Shown: piece by piece, positions 1 to 7,576 of the stretch
Position numbering within the stretch: the stretch's first letter is position 1
How the letters are laid out: each line of letters opens with the position of its first letter
Assembly (NCBI GenBank): GCA_002478765.1
Contig: DLQO01000057.1
Location: forward strand, 1 to 16,129
Source: Flavobacteriales bacterium UBA7430
GTDB lineage: Bacteria; Bacteroidota; Bacteroidia; Flavobacteriales; UBA7430
DNA: 16,129 nt
Reading direction: 5' to 3'
The notes under the pieces: model-generated
Databases searched by the model: none
Told to the model about the DNA's origin: nothing
What the model saw: the letters and a program-made list of their open reading frames with translations, nothing else
Position numbers and translations under genes: made by a program

Positions 1-1605
1 CGGAGAGCGTGCGCTGCTCTTTGTGCAGATCTTGACGGTGTGAAATAGTAATGCGATGGCTGCTTTAAAGGCAATAAAATCACCCATCCTAGCCATATCA
101 ATACCATAGCAGTCTGGATATCGAATTTGTGGAGCAGAAGAGACGATGACAATTTTTTTCGGATTCAGACGATCTAGTATTCGAAGAATACTTTTTTTAA
201 GAGTAGTACCTCTTACAATACTGTCATCGATCATGACTAAATTATCCTTCTTCTCAACTTGACCGTAGGTTATATCATATACATGACCCACAAGGCTATC
301 TCGATTGCTATCATCGGTAATAAAGGTTCTCAGCTTCGCATCTTTGATGGCGATTTTTTCCACGCGGGGACGAACAGAGAAAATCTCTTTAATTTGCTCG
401 GTGGTACAGTTGCTTCCTAATTCGATGACTCTTTTTGCTTGCTTGTCTTTGTATTGTGTCTCAAGACCTTCTACCATGCCGTGGAAAGAAGTTTCGGCAG
501 TATTTGGAATGAATGAAAAAACAGAGTTTTTCAAGTCACCACCAATACTTTCCATAACCTTGAAGCTGATAAGCTTCCCTAATTTTTTTCTTTCGTTGTA
601 TATGTCAGCATCATTCCCTCTTGAAAAGTAGATTCGCTCGAAAGAACAAGCTTTATTTTCTAGGGGTTGTGTGATTTGATCCATGCTTACTCGGCCGTCT
701 TTTTTGACGATCAATGCATGTCCAGGAGTAATTTCTGATATAGATTCTTGCGGAACATTCATGGCCGTTTGAATTACTGCACGTTCTGATGCAACTACAA
801 CAATTTCATCGTCCTTGTAGTAAAATCCAGGTCGTATCCCTGCTGGGTCTCTAAGTACAAATGCGTCCCCATGGCCCATTAAACCACACATAACATAACC
901 TCCGTCCCATTTTTTTGCCGAGTTTACAAGCACATCTTTTACGTCAATGTGTTTGGCTAAAAATTTAGACATTTCTTGCTTGCTTGAGAACTCATCTTTG
1001 TGAGCGTGATAAAGCTTGTTATTTTCTTCGTCTAAAAAGTGTCCAATTTTTTCGAGAATGGTAACGGTATCGGATTTTTCTTTAGGGTGTTGGCCAAGTT
1101 CGATTAATTGATCAAACAATTCATCAACATTAGTCATGTTGAAGTTGCCAGCTAAAACCAAGTTTCTGGTCATCCAATTGTTTTGTCGCAAAAACGGATG
1201 GCATTGCTCAATACTATTTCCTCCGTAGGTCCCGTAGCGAAGATGTCCTAAAAAAAGTTCACCTGAGAAGGCAGCGTTTTCTTTTAGCCATTTTACATCT
1301 TGAAGTTTCCCAGGGTCTGTTTTTTCAATTTCCTCAAACTTTTGATTGATGTATTGGAAAACGTTTTGAACCGAATTTGGTTTGTTTGAACGATATCTGC
1401 TTATGTACCTTTTGCCGGGTTCTAAGTCGAGTTTTATGTTGGCTAGTCCAGCGCCATCTTGGCCTCGATTTACCTGTTTTTGCATCAGTAGATACATTTT
1501 ATTCAGGGCGTATAGTGAGGTGTTGTATTTTTTCTGATAATATTCCAATGGTTTTAGCAACCGTATCATCGCTATACCACACTCATGTTTCAGCTCGTCA
1601 CTCAT
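1..1605 (-). CDS. purF: Amidophosphoribosyltransferase (glutamine PRPP amidotransferase), long Bacteroidota variant, 3' end off the window
   Basis: Catalyses the first committed step of purine synthesis: PRPP plus glutamine to phosphoribosylamine, in the cytoplasm. I translated the minus strand from ATG at 1605; all 535 codons to position 1 are open, with no stop. The N-terminus MSDELKHECGIA places the glutaminase Cys at residue 9 behind a short propeptide-like stretch, as in PurF forms that are processed to expose the cysteine. RGQDGAG follows at 47-53 and GHLRYGTYGG further on. The PRPP-binding signature VMIDDSIVRGTT lies at 457-468. From memory, this long form in Bacteroidota is about 630 residues, so roughly 100 residues are missing. 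The gene is divergent from the trp operon. The last 15 codons (positions 45-1) do not resemble the family, see findings. Family assignment is firm. Confidence 0.93.
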   Translation of the reverse strand, partial: MSDELKHECGIAMIRLLKPLEYYQKKYNTSLYALNKMYLLMQKQVNRGQDGAGLANIKLDLEPGKRYISRYRSNKPNSVQNVFQYINQKFEEIEKTDPGKLQDVKWLKENAAFSGELFLGHLRYGTYGGNSIEQCHPFLRQNNWMTRNLVLAGNFNMTNVDELFDQLIELGQHPKEKSDTVTILEKIGHFLDEENNKLYHAHKDEFSSKQEMSKFLAKHIDVKDVLVNSAKKWDGGYVMCGLMGHGDAFVLRDPAGIRPGFYYKDDEIVVVASERAVIQTAMNVPQESISEITPGHALIVKKDGRVSMDQITQPLENKACSFERIYFSRGNDADIYNERKKLGKLISFKVMESIGGDLKNSVFSFIPNTAETSFHGMVEGLETQYKDKQAKRVIELGSNCTTEQIKEIFSVRPRVEKIAIKDAKLRTFITDDSNRDSLVGHVYDITYGQVEKKDNLVMIDDSIVRGTTLKKSILRILDRLNPKKIVIVSSAPQIRYPDCYGIDMARMGDFIAFKAAIALLFHTVKICTKSSARSP

Positions 1606-1765
1606 AATCTGGACTCTAATTTTGAAGTTGCAATGTACATAAAGTTTGCTGATAATAGATTTTAAATTTAGCCGATAACCCTCTTAAAATCTAGCTGTAT
1701 ATAGGCTTATTTTATGAGCTAGTTTTTTACTATCATTAAAAAAAGTTGTATTATTGCAAAAGGAT
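1606..1765. other. Divergent purF / trp promoter region
   Basis: This gene-free stretch must hold the promoters of purF (minus) and the trp leader (plus). For trp, two imperfect matches to the Bacteroidota -7 element TAnnTTTG are visible: TAGTTTTT at 1720-1727, which would give a 5' UTR of roughly 30 bases, and TATTATTG at 1749-1756, which would make the leader peptide almost leaderless. Neither has a clear TTG at -33. For purF, TAAATTTA at 1663-1670 is self-complementary and one base off the consensus on the minus strand, again without a clear -33 TTG. An inverted repeat CTAGCT/AGCTAG also lies here (1691-1722). Exact promoters remain unassigned. Confidence 0.35.
1691..1722. repeat. Inverted repeat CTAGCT / AGCTAG followed by six T
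   Basis: CTAGCT at 1691-1696 is the perfect reverse complement of AGCTAG at 1717-1722, separated by 20 bases and followed on the plus strand by TTTTTT (1723-1728). With one bulged T, the preceding AAAA (1686-1689) could also pair with that T run. It could be an operator for either divergent gene or a weak hairpin. The spacing is unlike the E. coli TrpR operator. A six-base repeat at this spacing can occur by chance in AT-rich DNA. Confidence 0.3.
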
Positions 1766-1813
1766 ATGAAAAACAACAATGCAAATAACATTTGGTGGAT
1801 TCGATTTAGATAA
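1766..1813 (+). CDS. trpL: trp operon leader peptide, 15 aa, tandem Trp codons
   Basis: The short open frame ATG (1766) to TAA (1811-1813) encodes MKNNNANNIWWIRFR. Two adjacent Trp codons, TGG TGG, lie at 1793-1798, which is very unlikely by chance directly upstream of a trp operon. A purine-rich AAAAGG lies 2 bases before the ATG, closer than an ideal ribosome site. The stop codon is just before the antiterminator arm (1817-1823), and an intrinsic terminator follows at 1845-1874. By analogy with enteric trpL, translation of the WW pair would sense charged tRNA-Trp: stalling would favour the antiterminator, and completion the terminator. The peptide itself probably has no other function. Inferred from sequence layout only. 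Confidence 0.85.
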   Translation: MKNNNANNIWWIRFR

Positions 1814-1816
1814 TCG

Positions 1817-1860
1817 GAGAAGCTCTGTTGTGTATAAATCATATAAAAGACTCGCTTCTC
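1817..1860 (+). promoter_or_regulatory. Candidate antiterminator hairpin of the trp attenuator
   Basis: GAGAAGC at 1817-1823 is the perfect reverse complement of GCTTCTC at 1854-1860. The second arm uses the inner two bases of the terminator's 5' arm plus its whole loop, so the 7-bp antiterminator and the terminator cannot form together. The first arm starts four bases after the trpL stop codon. A ribosome sitting on that stop would cover it, while one stalled at the Trp codons (1793-1798) would leave it free. This is the geometry expected of ribosome-mediated attenuation. Pairing was judged by eye, not folded. Confidence 0.65.
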
Positions 1861-1874
1861 GCGGGTCTTTTTTT
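1845..1874 (+). terminator. Intrinsic terminator of the trp attenuator
   Basis: The 5' arm AAAAGACTCGC (1845-1855) pairs with GCGGGTCTTTT (1861-1871), giving an 11-bp stem with one T-G wobble pair and a five-base loop TTCTC (1856-1860). It ends in a run of seven T (1868-1874), part of which forms the base of the stem. It lies 31 bases after the trpL stop codon and about 150 bases before trpE. That position, with no full-length gene before it, marks it as a regulatory (attenuator) terminator rather than an end-of-operon one. Confidence 0.88.
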
Positions 1875-2022
1875 GCTTATATAAACAGGGGTGTTGAAGC
1901 GAAAAACATTTTGAACGATTCATTTTTTTTGACAAGATTAGGTTCAAAAATGATGAGTTCGTGACATAACCGTTGCGTAATTTTACATTCACCAAAGTCA
2001 GCTTAATGACTTTTTATGTACA
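1875..2022 (+). other. Leader RNA between attenuator and trpE
   Basis: This 148-base stretch would be transcribed only after readthrough of the attenuator. I see no open frame worth calling. It contains two inverted repeats. CATTTTGAAC (1907-1916) could pair with GTTCAAAAATG (1942-1952) with one bulged A and a 25-base loop. AAAGTCA (1994-2000) could pair with TGACTTT (2007-2013) across GCTTAA, ending 9 bases before the trpE start. Their function is unknown. Confidence 0.4.
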
Positions 2023-3441
2023 ATGATGAAGAAACAAAAAATTTATAGTACCTGTGTCAAGGTTTTAGCCGATACGATAACGCCTGTGGGAGTCTATCTG
2101 AAAATGAGAGATCATTATCCGAATGCGCTCTTGTTAGAGAGTTCTGATTATCACAGTAAAGAAGATAGCTTTAGCTTTATTTGTCTTCAGCCAATGGCAG
2201 GTTTTGAAGCAAAAGACAAAAGTTACACCATTTCAAATGTAGATGGTTCGTTAGAGCATTTTGAAGTGAGCTCCAAAAACGAAATGACATCTGTCTTCAA
2301 AGACTTTCTGGCCCAGTTTGATGAAGTTAAAAGTGAAAATCCGATCGGTATTTGTGGCGTTTTTGGATACACTTCATTTGAGGCTGTTCAGTATTTTGAA
2401 GACATTGATTTACAGGATAAGGAAGACGCACACAAAGACAACCCAGACATGAAATATCAGCTTTTTAGATATGTCTTGGCTATTGATCACTTTAAAAATC
2501 AACTTTATATTTTAAAGTACGGGACCTCACCACTCAGTGCCGACGACCCTGACTTTAAGAAACTACATTCACAACTTAAAGTAGAACGTACGGAACAGTT
2601 CAAGTTTTCAAAATCTGGTTTAGAAGAAAGTAATTTAACGGATGCTGAATATGAGAATGCCGTTTCAAAAGGTATGGACCACTGTCGTAGAGGAGATGTT
2701 TTCCAAGTGGTTTTATCTCGAGAATTTAAGCAAGGATTTAAGGGAGATGAGTTTAATGTTTATCGAAGTATTCGAAGCATCAACCCCTCACCTTATTTAT
2801 TTTATTTCGATTACGGGAATTTTAAACTTTTTGGATCGTCACCTGAGTTGCAAATATCTGTTCGTGACAATGAAGCCGTAATTGCCCCTATTGCCGGTAC
2901 CGTTAAACGAAGTGGAGATGCAAAAGAAGATCAGCGATTGGCTCAAGAAATGCGTGTGAATCCCAAAGAAATCTCAGAGCACATCATGCTCGTCGATCTG
3001 GCAAGAAACGATCTAAGTCGGAGTGCAGATGATGTCCAAGTAGATGAATATGCAGAGACACAATATTATTCTCATGTAATTCACATGGTAAGTAAGGTTA
3101 GCGGGAAACTTCTTGAAGGAAAAAGTAGTCTAGACCTTTATTTTGACACTTTCCCGGCTGGGACACTCTCCGGAGCTCCAAAATACCGAGCGCTACAAAT
3201 TATTGACGAGAATGAGCCAAGTAAAAGAAATTTTTACGGAGGAGCCATTGGGTATTTTGGGTTTGATGGGAGTGTGAATCACGCTATAGTGATTCGGTCA
3301 ATTCTCAGTAAAAATAACACACTTACCTACCAAGCAGGTGCAGGAATTGTGGTAGGAAGTACTCCACAGGGAGAACGAAATGAAATCGATAACAAGGTAG
3401 CAGCGATTCGCCGTGCCATTATAAATGCCATTGAAATATGA
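2023..3441 (+). CDS. trpE: Anthranilate synthase component I
   Basis: Converts chorismate to anthranilate using ammonia delivered by TrpG; first step of tryptophan synthesis. The 472-residue product has the N-terminal feedback-binding motif LLLES at 36-40, implying inhibition by tryptophan. It then has a chorismate-binding domain from about residue 205 to the end: DVFQVVLSREF 225-235, GSSPEL 271-276, PIAGTVKR 289-296, HIMLVDLARNDLSR 320-333 and PAGTLSGAPK 378-387. The length suits bacterial TrpE, and LLES plus its position in a trp operon argue against PabB. The start is ATGATG, so 2023 or 2026 is possible. It overlaps trpG by ATGA. Expression is probably controlled by the upstream leader/terminator. 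Confidence 0.96.
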   Translation: MMKKQKIYSTCVKVLADTITPVGVYLKMRDHYPNALLLESSDYHSKEDSFSFICLQPMAGFEAKDKSYTISNVDGSLEHFEVSSKNEMTSVFKDFLAQFDEVKSENPIGICGVFGYTSFEAVQYFEDIDLQDKEDAHKDNPDMKYQLFRYVLAIDHFKNQLYILKYGTSPLSADDPDFKKLHSQLKVERTEQFKFSKSGLEESNLTDAEYENAVSKGMDHCRRGDVFQVVLSREFKQGFKGDEFNVYRSIRSINPSPYLFYFDYGNFKLFGSSPELQISVRDNEAVIAPIAGTVKRSGDAKEDQRLAQEMRVNPKEISEHIMLVDLARNDLSRSADDVQVDEYAETQYYSHVIHMVSKVSGKLLEGKSSLDLYFDTFPAGTLSGAPKYRALQIIDENEPSKRNFYGGAIGYFGFDGSVNHAIVIRSILSKNNTLTYQAGAGIVVGSTPQGERNEIDNKVAAIRRAIINAIEI

Positions 3442-4010
3442 AGCTTTTAGTTCTTGACAATTACGATAGTTTTACCTACAATTTGGTGCACATGTTTCGC
3501 AGCATGAATATCGAACATGAAGTATTCAGGAATGACAAAATAACCGCAGAAGAGGCCTTAGAGTTCGATTTAGTCATCTTATCTCCAGGACCAGGAATAC
3601 CCTCTGAGGCTGGGAATATGCCGGAAATTATTGCAGCATGTGCAGGTAAAAAACCAATCCTTGGAATATGTTTAGGGCATCAAGCTATTGCTGAGTACTT
3701 GGGAGGAGAACTCAACAATATGTCTACCGTTTATCACGGTGTAAAAAGTGAGATATCGATTACATCTGATGAAGAAATTTTTGAAGGGGTTCCTAAAAAA
3801 ATAGAGGTTGGGAGATATCATTCTTGGGAGGTTGTCCGTGAGAGTTTGCCTGAGAGTGTAAGAGTAACTGCAGAAGACGATCATGGAGGCATAATGGCTC
3901 TATCGGAGCCGTCCCAAAAATTGTATGGGATTCAATTTCACCCTGAGAGTGTAATGACGGAATACGGAGATCAGATGATGCGAAACTTTATTAAAATTGC
4001 TCAGTCATGA
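3438..4010 (+). CDS. trpG: Anthranilate synthase component II (glutamine amidotransferase)
   Basis: Hydrolyses glutamine and passes ammonia to TrpE. The 190-residue product is a stand-alone class I glutamine amidotransferase. The N-terminal LDNYDSFTYNLV (6-17) is typical of TrpG/PabA, the oxyanion-loop SPGPG is at 49-53, the nucleophile Cys78 sits in GICLGH (76-81), and the catalytic His168 and Glu170 sit in QFHPES (166-171). No fusion to TrpD or TrpE is present. It begins inside the trpE stop (ATGA, 3438-3441) and overlaps trpD the same way, so translation is probably coupled. The protein may also serve PabB for folate if no separate pabA exists; that cannot be judged here. Confidence 0.95.
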   Translation: MKLLVLDNYDSFTYNLVHMFRSMNIEHEVFRNDKITAEEALEFDLVILSPGPGIPSEAGNMPEIIAACAGKKPILGICLGHQAIAEYLGGELNNMSTVYHGVKSEISITSDEEIFEGVPKKIEVGRYHSWEVVRESLPESVRVTAEDDHGGIMALSEPSQKLYGIQFHPESVMTEYGDQMMRNFIKIAQS

Positions 4011-4996
4011 AGGATTTATTAGAACATCTTTTTGAACACAACACTTTGAGTTGTGATGAAGCAAAAGAAACGCTAACTAAAATTTCGAAAGGAGATTTCA
4101 ATGCGTATCAGATAAGTTCTTTTTTGACTGTGTTTCGAATGCGCGGTATCACCGTTCAAGAACTAAAAGGTTTTCGTGATGCTCTCAGAAGTTTGTGTAA
4201 ACGTGTTGAATTAGATGCATACTCCCCAATTGATCTTTGTGGAACCGGAGGAGATGGGAAAGATACTTTTAACATCAGCACGCTGTCTTCTTTCGTTGCA
4301 GCAGGTGCGGGAGCAAAAGTAGCCAAGCACGGTAATTACGGTGTCAGCTCTTCTTGTGGATCTTCAAATGTTTTGGAACACCTTGGATTCCAATTTACGA
4401 ACGATGCAGACAAAATTGAAAAACAAATAGATCAAGCCGGGATTTGTTTCCTTCACGCTCCTTTGTTTCATCCAGCGATGAAAGAGGTGGCACCGATTCG
4501 AAGAAATTTGGGTGTCAGAACGTTTTTTAACATGCTTGGGCCTATGGTAAATCCAGCTTTTCCAAAGGGTCAACTTGTTGGTGTTTTTTCTCTAGAACTT
4601 CAGAGATATTACAAATACTTGTATGAAGAAAGCGACATCCAATATAGAATCGTTCACTCATTGGATGGTTATGATGAAATAAGTTTAACCGGTGACGTAA
4701 AAGTAATCAGTCCGGAAAAGGAAGAACTTCTGAGTCCACATCATTTATTTGAAAAGCAGCTGGATGCTTCTGCAATAAGTGGAGGTAACACCGTGGAGTC
4801 TTCCGCTAAAATTTTTATTGACATTCTCGAAGGCAAAGGGACTTTGGCACAAAATTCTGTAGTTGTAGTAAATTCGAGTATGGCAATACATTCTGCTTTC
4901 CCAAATAAAACAAGAGAAGAGTGTCGAGAAATGGCTATAGAATCCCTTCAAACAGGTAAAGCCTACAAAGCATTTAAAACCCTACTTTCTTTATGA
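4007..4996 (+). CDS. trpD: Anthranilate phosphoribosyltransferase
   Basis: Transfers the phosphoribosyl group of PRPP to anthranilate. The 329-residue product has an N-terminal helical domain (about 1-70) and the nucleoside phosphoribosyltransferase III fold. The PRPP/magnesium loop CGTGGDGKDTFNIST is at 78-92 and the conserved KHGNYGVSSSCGSSNVLE at 107-124, where many homologues read KHGNR. RRNLGVRTFFNMLGP(M)VNP follows in the middle of the protein. Length and motifs are normal. Both ends overlap neighbours by 4 bases (trpG at 4007-4010, trpC at 4993-4996). PRPP use links it metabolically to the divergent purF. Confidence 0.95.
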   Translation: MKDLLEHLFEHNTLSCDEAKETLTKISKGDFNAYQISSFLTVFRMRGITVQELKGFRDALRSLCKRVELDAYSPIDLCGTGGDGKDTFNISTLSSFVAAGAGAKVAKHGNYGVSSSCGSSNVLEHLGFQFTNDADKIEKQIDQAGICFLHAPLFHPAMKEVAPIRRNLGVRTFFNMLGPMVNPAFPKGQLVGVFSLELQRYYKYLYEESDIQYRIVHSLDGYDEISLTGDVKVISPEKEELLSPHHLFEKQLDASAISGGNTVESSAKIFIDILEGKGTLAQNSVVVVNSSMAIHSAFPNKTREECREMAIESLQTGKAYKAFKTLLSL

Positions 4997-5793
4997 GTAT
5001 TTTAAAAGAAATATTAGACCACAAGTCACAAGAAGTCAAAGTACAGCGAGCAAAAGTTTCGGAAAAGTCTCTTGAGGATCGGTTGTATTTCAAGAAACCC
5101 ATTGTTTCGATGAAGGTCCACCTAAAAAGCTTGGATAAAATAGGGATCATTTCTGAAATTAAGAGAAGTTCCCCAAGCGAGGGGTCTATCAATAGCAATA
5201 TTGATGTAGAACATCTAAGTAAGGGTTATATAGAGGCAGGTGCTTCAGCTCTTTCCGTTCTGAGTGACTACAAATATTTTGGTGGGACTCTTGATGATGT
5301 ATTGACCGCTCGAAAGTTTAATGATTGCCCGATACTTCGAAAAGAATTTATTGTTGACGAGTATCAACTTCTAGAGGCCCGAAGCGTGGGTGCAGACTGT
5401 ATTCTTTTGATTGCTGCAGCTCTGTCAGAAAAGAGATGTAACGAACTGGCAGATTTTGCGAAAAGTATAGGCCTAGAAGTCCTTTTGGAGGTTCATAACA
5501 AACAAGAAATTGACAGTCATATTTCGGCATCTGTTGATGTTGTCGGAGTAAACAATCGAGATCTTCACAACTTTACCACGAGCATTCAAACCAGTATTGA
5601 ATTGTCGGAGTACATACCCAATGAATTTGTGAAAATTAGTGAGAGTGGAATTACTTCAGCCGAGCATATTGTAGAATTAAAAAAGCATGGATTTGAAGGT
5701 TTTTTGATAGGAACTCATTTCATGAACCACAAACAACCTAATGAGGCTTGTGCAAAGTTGATTCAGGAAGTTAAAAAACTTGAGCTACAATGA
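4993..5793 (+). CDS. trpC: Indole-3-glycerol-phosphate synthase
   Basis: Closes the indole ring: carboxyphenylamino-deoxyribulose phosphate to indole-3-glycerol phosphate. It is a single-domain (beta/alpha)8 protein of 266 residues, not fused to TrpF as it is in enterics. Visible motifs are SEIKRSSPSEG (54-64, catalytic Glu and Lys plus phosphate contact), LRKEFI (115-120, catalytic Lys), LLEVHN (164-169), VGVNNRDL (184-191) and SESGI (216-220). Starts within the trpD stop (ATGA) and ends overlapping trpF by ATGA. Nothing unusual in length or motif content. Confidence 0.95.
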   Translation: MSILKEILDHKSQEVKVQRAKVSEKSLEDRLYFKKPIVSMKVHLKSLDKIGIISEIKRSSPSEGSINSNIDVEHLSKGYIEAGASALSVLSDYKYFGGTLDDVLTARKFNDCPILRKEFIVDEYQLLEARSVGADCILLIAAALSEKRCNELADFAKSIGLEVLLEVHNKQEIDSHISASVDVVGVNNRDLHNFTTSIQTSIELSEYIPNEFVKISESGITSAEHIVELKKHGFEGFLIGTHFMNHKQPNEACAKLIQEVKKLELQ

Positions 5794-6416
5794 AAATTAA
5801 AGTTTGTGGGATGAAAGACCCTCAAAATATTAATGAGGTAGCTTCATTGTTACCCGATTTTTTAGGCTTTATATTTTACAAGAAGTCTGCGCGTTATGTT
5901 GAAGAAATACCCTTGCGTAAGGTTCTTTCTAATTTAGACTCAGGAATCGAAAAAGTCGGTGTTTTTGTCGATGAGGCCTCAGAAATAGTTGTGGGTTTTT
6001 GTAATCGGTTGGGTTTATCACATGCCCAGTTGCATGGTAAAGAATCACCCGAGTATTGTGCTCAGATTCAAAAGGCCGGTATATCCGTGATTAAAGTTTT
6101 TCATATGGGTGAAACTTTTGATCTCGACCAGATAAAACCCTATGAAAATTGTTCTGATCTCTTACTCTTTGATACCAAAACCAAAGATTATGGGGGTAGT
6201 GGAAAACATTTTGATTGGAATTTACTTAAAAGATATACTTCTGAGACTCCTTTTTTACTGAGTGGTGGAATTTCTCCAGAAGATATTACCAAAATAAAAG
6301 AATTACAGATTCCACAATTATGGGGAATTGATGTGAATAGCCGTGTAGAGATGTCGCCGGCATATAAGGATGTGAACAAAGTAAAGGAACTTATACTTAA
6401 AACCAGAGAAGGATGA
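5790..6416 (+). CDS. trpF: Phosphoribosylanthranilate isomerase
   Basis: Amadori rearrangement of phosphoribosylanthranilate to the substrate of TrpC. The monofunctional 208-residue (beta/alpha)8 protein begins [10 protein letters not shown], with the general-base Cys6 in KVCGM. The general-acid Asp128 sits in [19 protein letters not shown] (125-143). [11 protein letters not shown] and the C-terminal GIDVNSRVE form the phosphate-binding region. The order is trpC before trpF, although TrpF acts first chemically; this order is common. ATGA overlaps with trpC and trpB at both ends. Confidence 0.95.
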   Translation: MKIKVCGMKDPQNINEVASLLPDFLGFIFYKKSARYVEEIPLRKVLSNLDSGIEKVGVFVDEASEIVVGFCNRLGLSHAQLHGKESPEYCAQIQKAGISVIKVFHMGETFDLDQIKPYENCSDLLLFDTKTKDYGGSGKHFDWNLLKRYTSETPFLLSGGISPEDITKIKELQIPQLWGIDVNSRVEMSPAYKDVNKVKELILKTREG

Positions 6417-7576
6417 AATACGATGTAAATGAACAGGGATTTTATGGTGAATTTGGCGGGGCTTTTATACCTGAGATGCTTTATCCTAACATTCAAGAAC
6501 TTAAAAGTTCTTATCGGGAAATACTCCGTGAGGATTCTTTTAAAGAAGAGCTTTCTAGCTTATTAAAAGATTACGTAGGTCGTCCTACACCTTTATATTT
6601 TGCCTCGCGATTGAGTACGTATTATGGAGCAGATATTTATTTGAAGCGTGAAGATCTCTGTCATACAGGTGCGCACAAGATTAACAACACGCTAGGTCAA
6701 GTGTTGTTGGCACAACGACTCAAAAAGACACGAATCATTGCTGAAACAGGTGCTGGCCAGCATGGAGTTGCAACGGCTACTGCTTGTGCTTTAATGGGTC
6801 TAAAGTGTCTTGTATATATGGGTGCTAAAGATATTGAGCGACAATCACCAAATGTTTCTCGTATGAAAATGTTGGGAGCAGAGGTTTGTTCGGTCCACAG
6901 TGGAAGTAAAACACTAAAAGATGCTACCAATGAAGCGATTCGTGATTGGATAAATAATCCGGACGACACCCATTACATTATTGGTTCAGCTGTTGGTCCA
7001 GACCCTTATCCGGATTTAGTTACGCAATTGCAAGCAATCATTTCAAAAGAAATTAAGGAGCAGATGGATGGCCTTCCAACGCACGTTATTGCATGTGTAG
7101 GAGGAGGGAGTAATGCCATTGGAGCCTTTTATAATTTCTTAGAGGATGAGTCTGTAAAGCTTATTGGTGTAGAAGCTGGTGGTATGGGAGTTCAAACGGA
7201 TAAGTCCGCGGCAACACTTGCATTAGGAACTCGGGGTGTACTTCACGCTTCAATGAGTTATTTGATGCAAACTACTGACGGACAAGTGATTGAGCCCCAC
7301 AGTATTTCTGCAGGTTTAGATTACCCCGGAATTGGGCCTCTGCATGCATATTTACACGATTGTAGTAGAGTTGTATACCACAACGTAACCGATGATGAGG
7401 CTCTAGAAGCAGCCAATAGACTGATGAAGTTGGAGGGGATTATACCCGCTCTAGAAACAGCTCACGCGCTAGCTTATCTTGATAAGATGAAATTTACGCC
7501 TGATGACAGAATTGTCATTAATCTAAGTGGACGTGGTGACAAGGATATGAACACATACATAAATGCAAACTTCTAA
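6413..7576 (+). CDS. trpB: Tryptophan synthase beta chain
   Basis: PLP enzyme condensing indole with serine to give tryptophan; works in an alpha2-beta2 complex with TrpA. The 387-residue product is of the ordinary TrpB1 length. The PLP lysine is Lys89 in HTGAHKINN (84-92), the catalytic Glu111 in AETGAGQHG (110-118), and the phosphate-binding GGGSNA at 230-235. [10 protein letters not shown] (12-21) and the C-terminal SGRGDKD are typical. Numbering is two residues ahead of the enteric Lys87/Glu109 reference, as expected for a two-residue longer N-terminus. It overlaps trpF by ATGA and trpA by one base (TAATG), suiting coupled synthesis of the two subunits. Confidence 0.97.
   Translation: MKYDVNEQGFYGEFGGAFIPEMLYPNIQELKSSYREILREDSFKEELSSLLKDYVGRPTPLYFASRLSTYYGADIYLKREDLCHTGAHKINNTLGQVLLAQRLKKTRIIAETGAGQHGVATATACALMGLKCLVYMGAKDIERQSPNVSRMKMLGAEVCSVHSGSKTLKDATNEAIRDWINNPDDTHYIIGSAVGPDPYPDLVTQLQAIISKEIKEQMDGLPTHVIACVGGGSNAIGAFYNFLEDESVKLIGVEAGGMGVQTDKSAATLALGTRGVLHASMSYLMQTTDGQVIEPHSISAGLDYPGIGPLHAYLHDCSRVVYHNVTDDEALEAANRLMKLEGIIPALETAHALAYLDKMKFTPDDRIVINLSGRGDKDMNTYINANF

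Noticed and set aside
305..631. 108-codon plus-strand frame
   Set aside because: Lies antisense inside the purF frame, which is open over its full length and clearly coding.
1691..1722. TrpR-type operator, because CTAG occurs twice upstream of trp
   Set aside because: E. coli TrpR half-sites are four bases apart within one compact palindrome; here they are over 20 bases apart, and no trpR is present in the window.
1779..1964. 61-codon frame starting at 1779
   Set aside because: It overlaps trpL in another frame, runs through the terminator and has no recognisable protein character.
1684..1995. 103-codon minus-strand frame across the trp leader region
   Set aside because: AT-rich with low-complexity residues, antisense to the attenuator; no family resemblance.
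1766..2022. T-box or TRAP control of the trp leader
   Set aside because: No regularly spaced GAG/UAG triplets and no T-box-like conserved loop are visible, while the leader peptide plus terminator explain the region.
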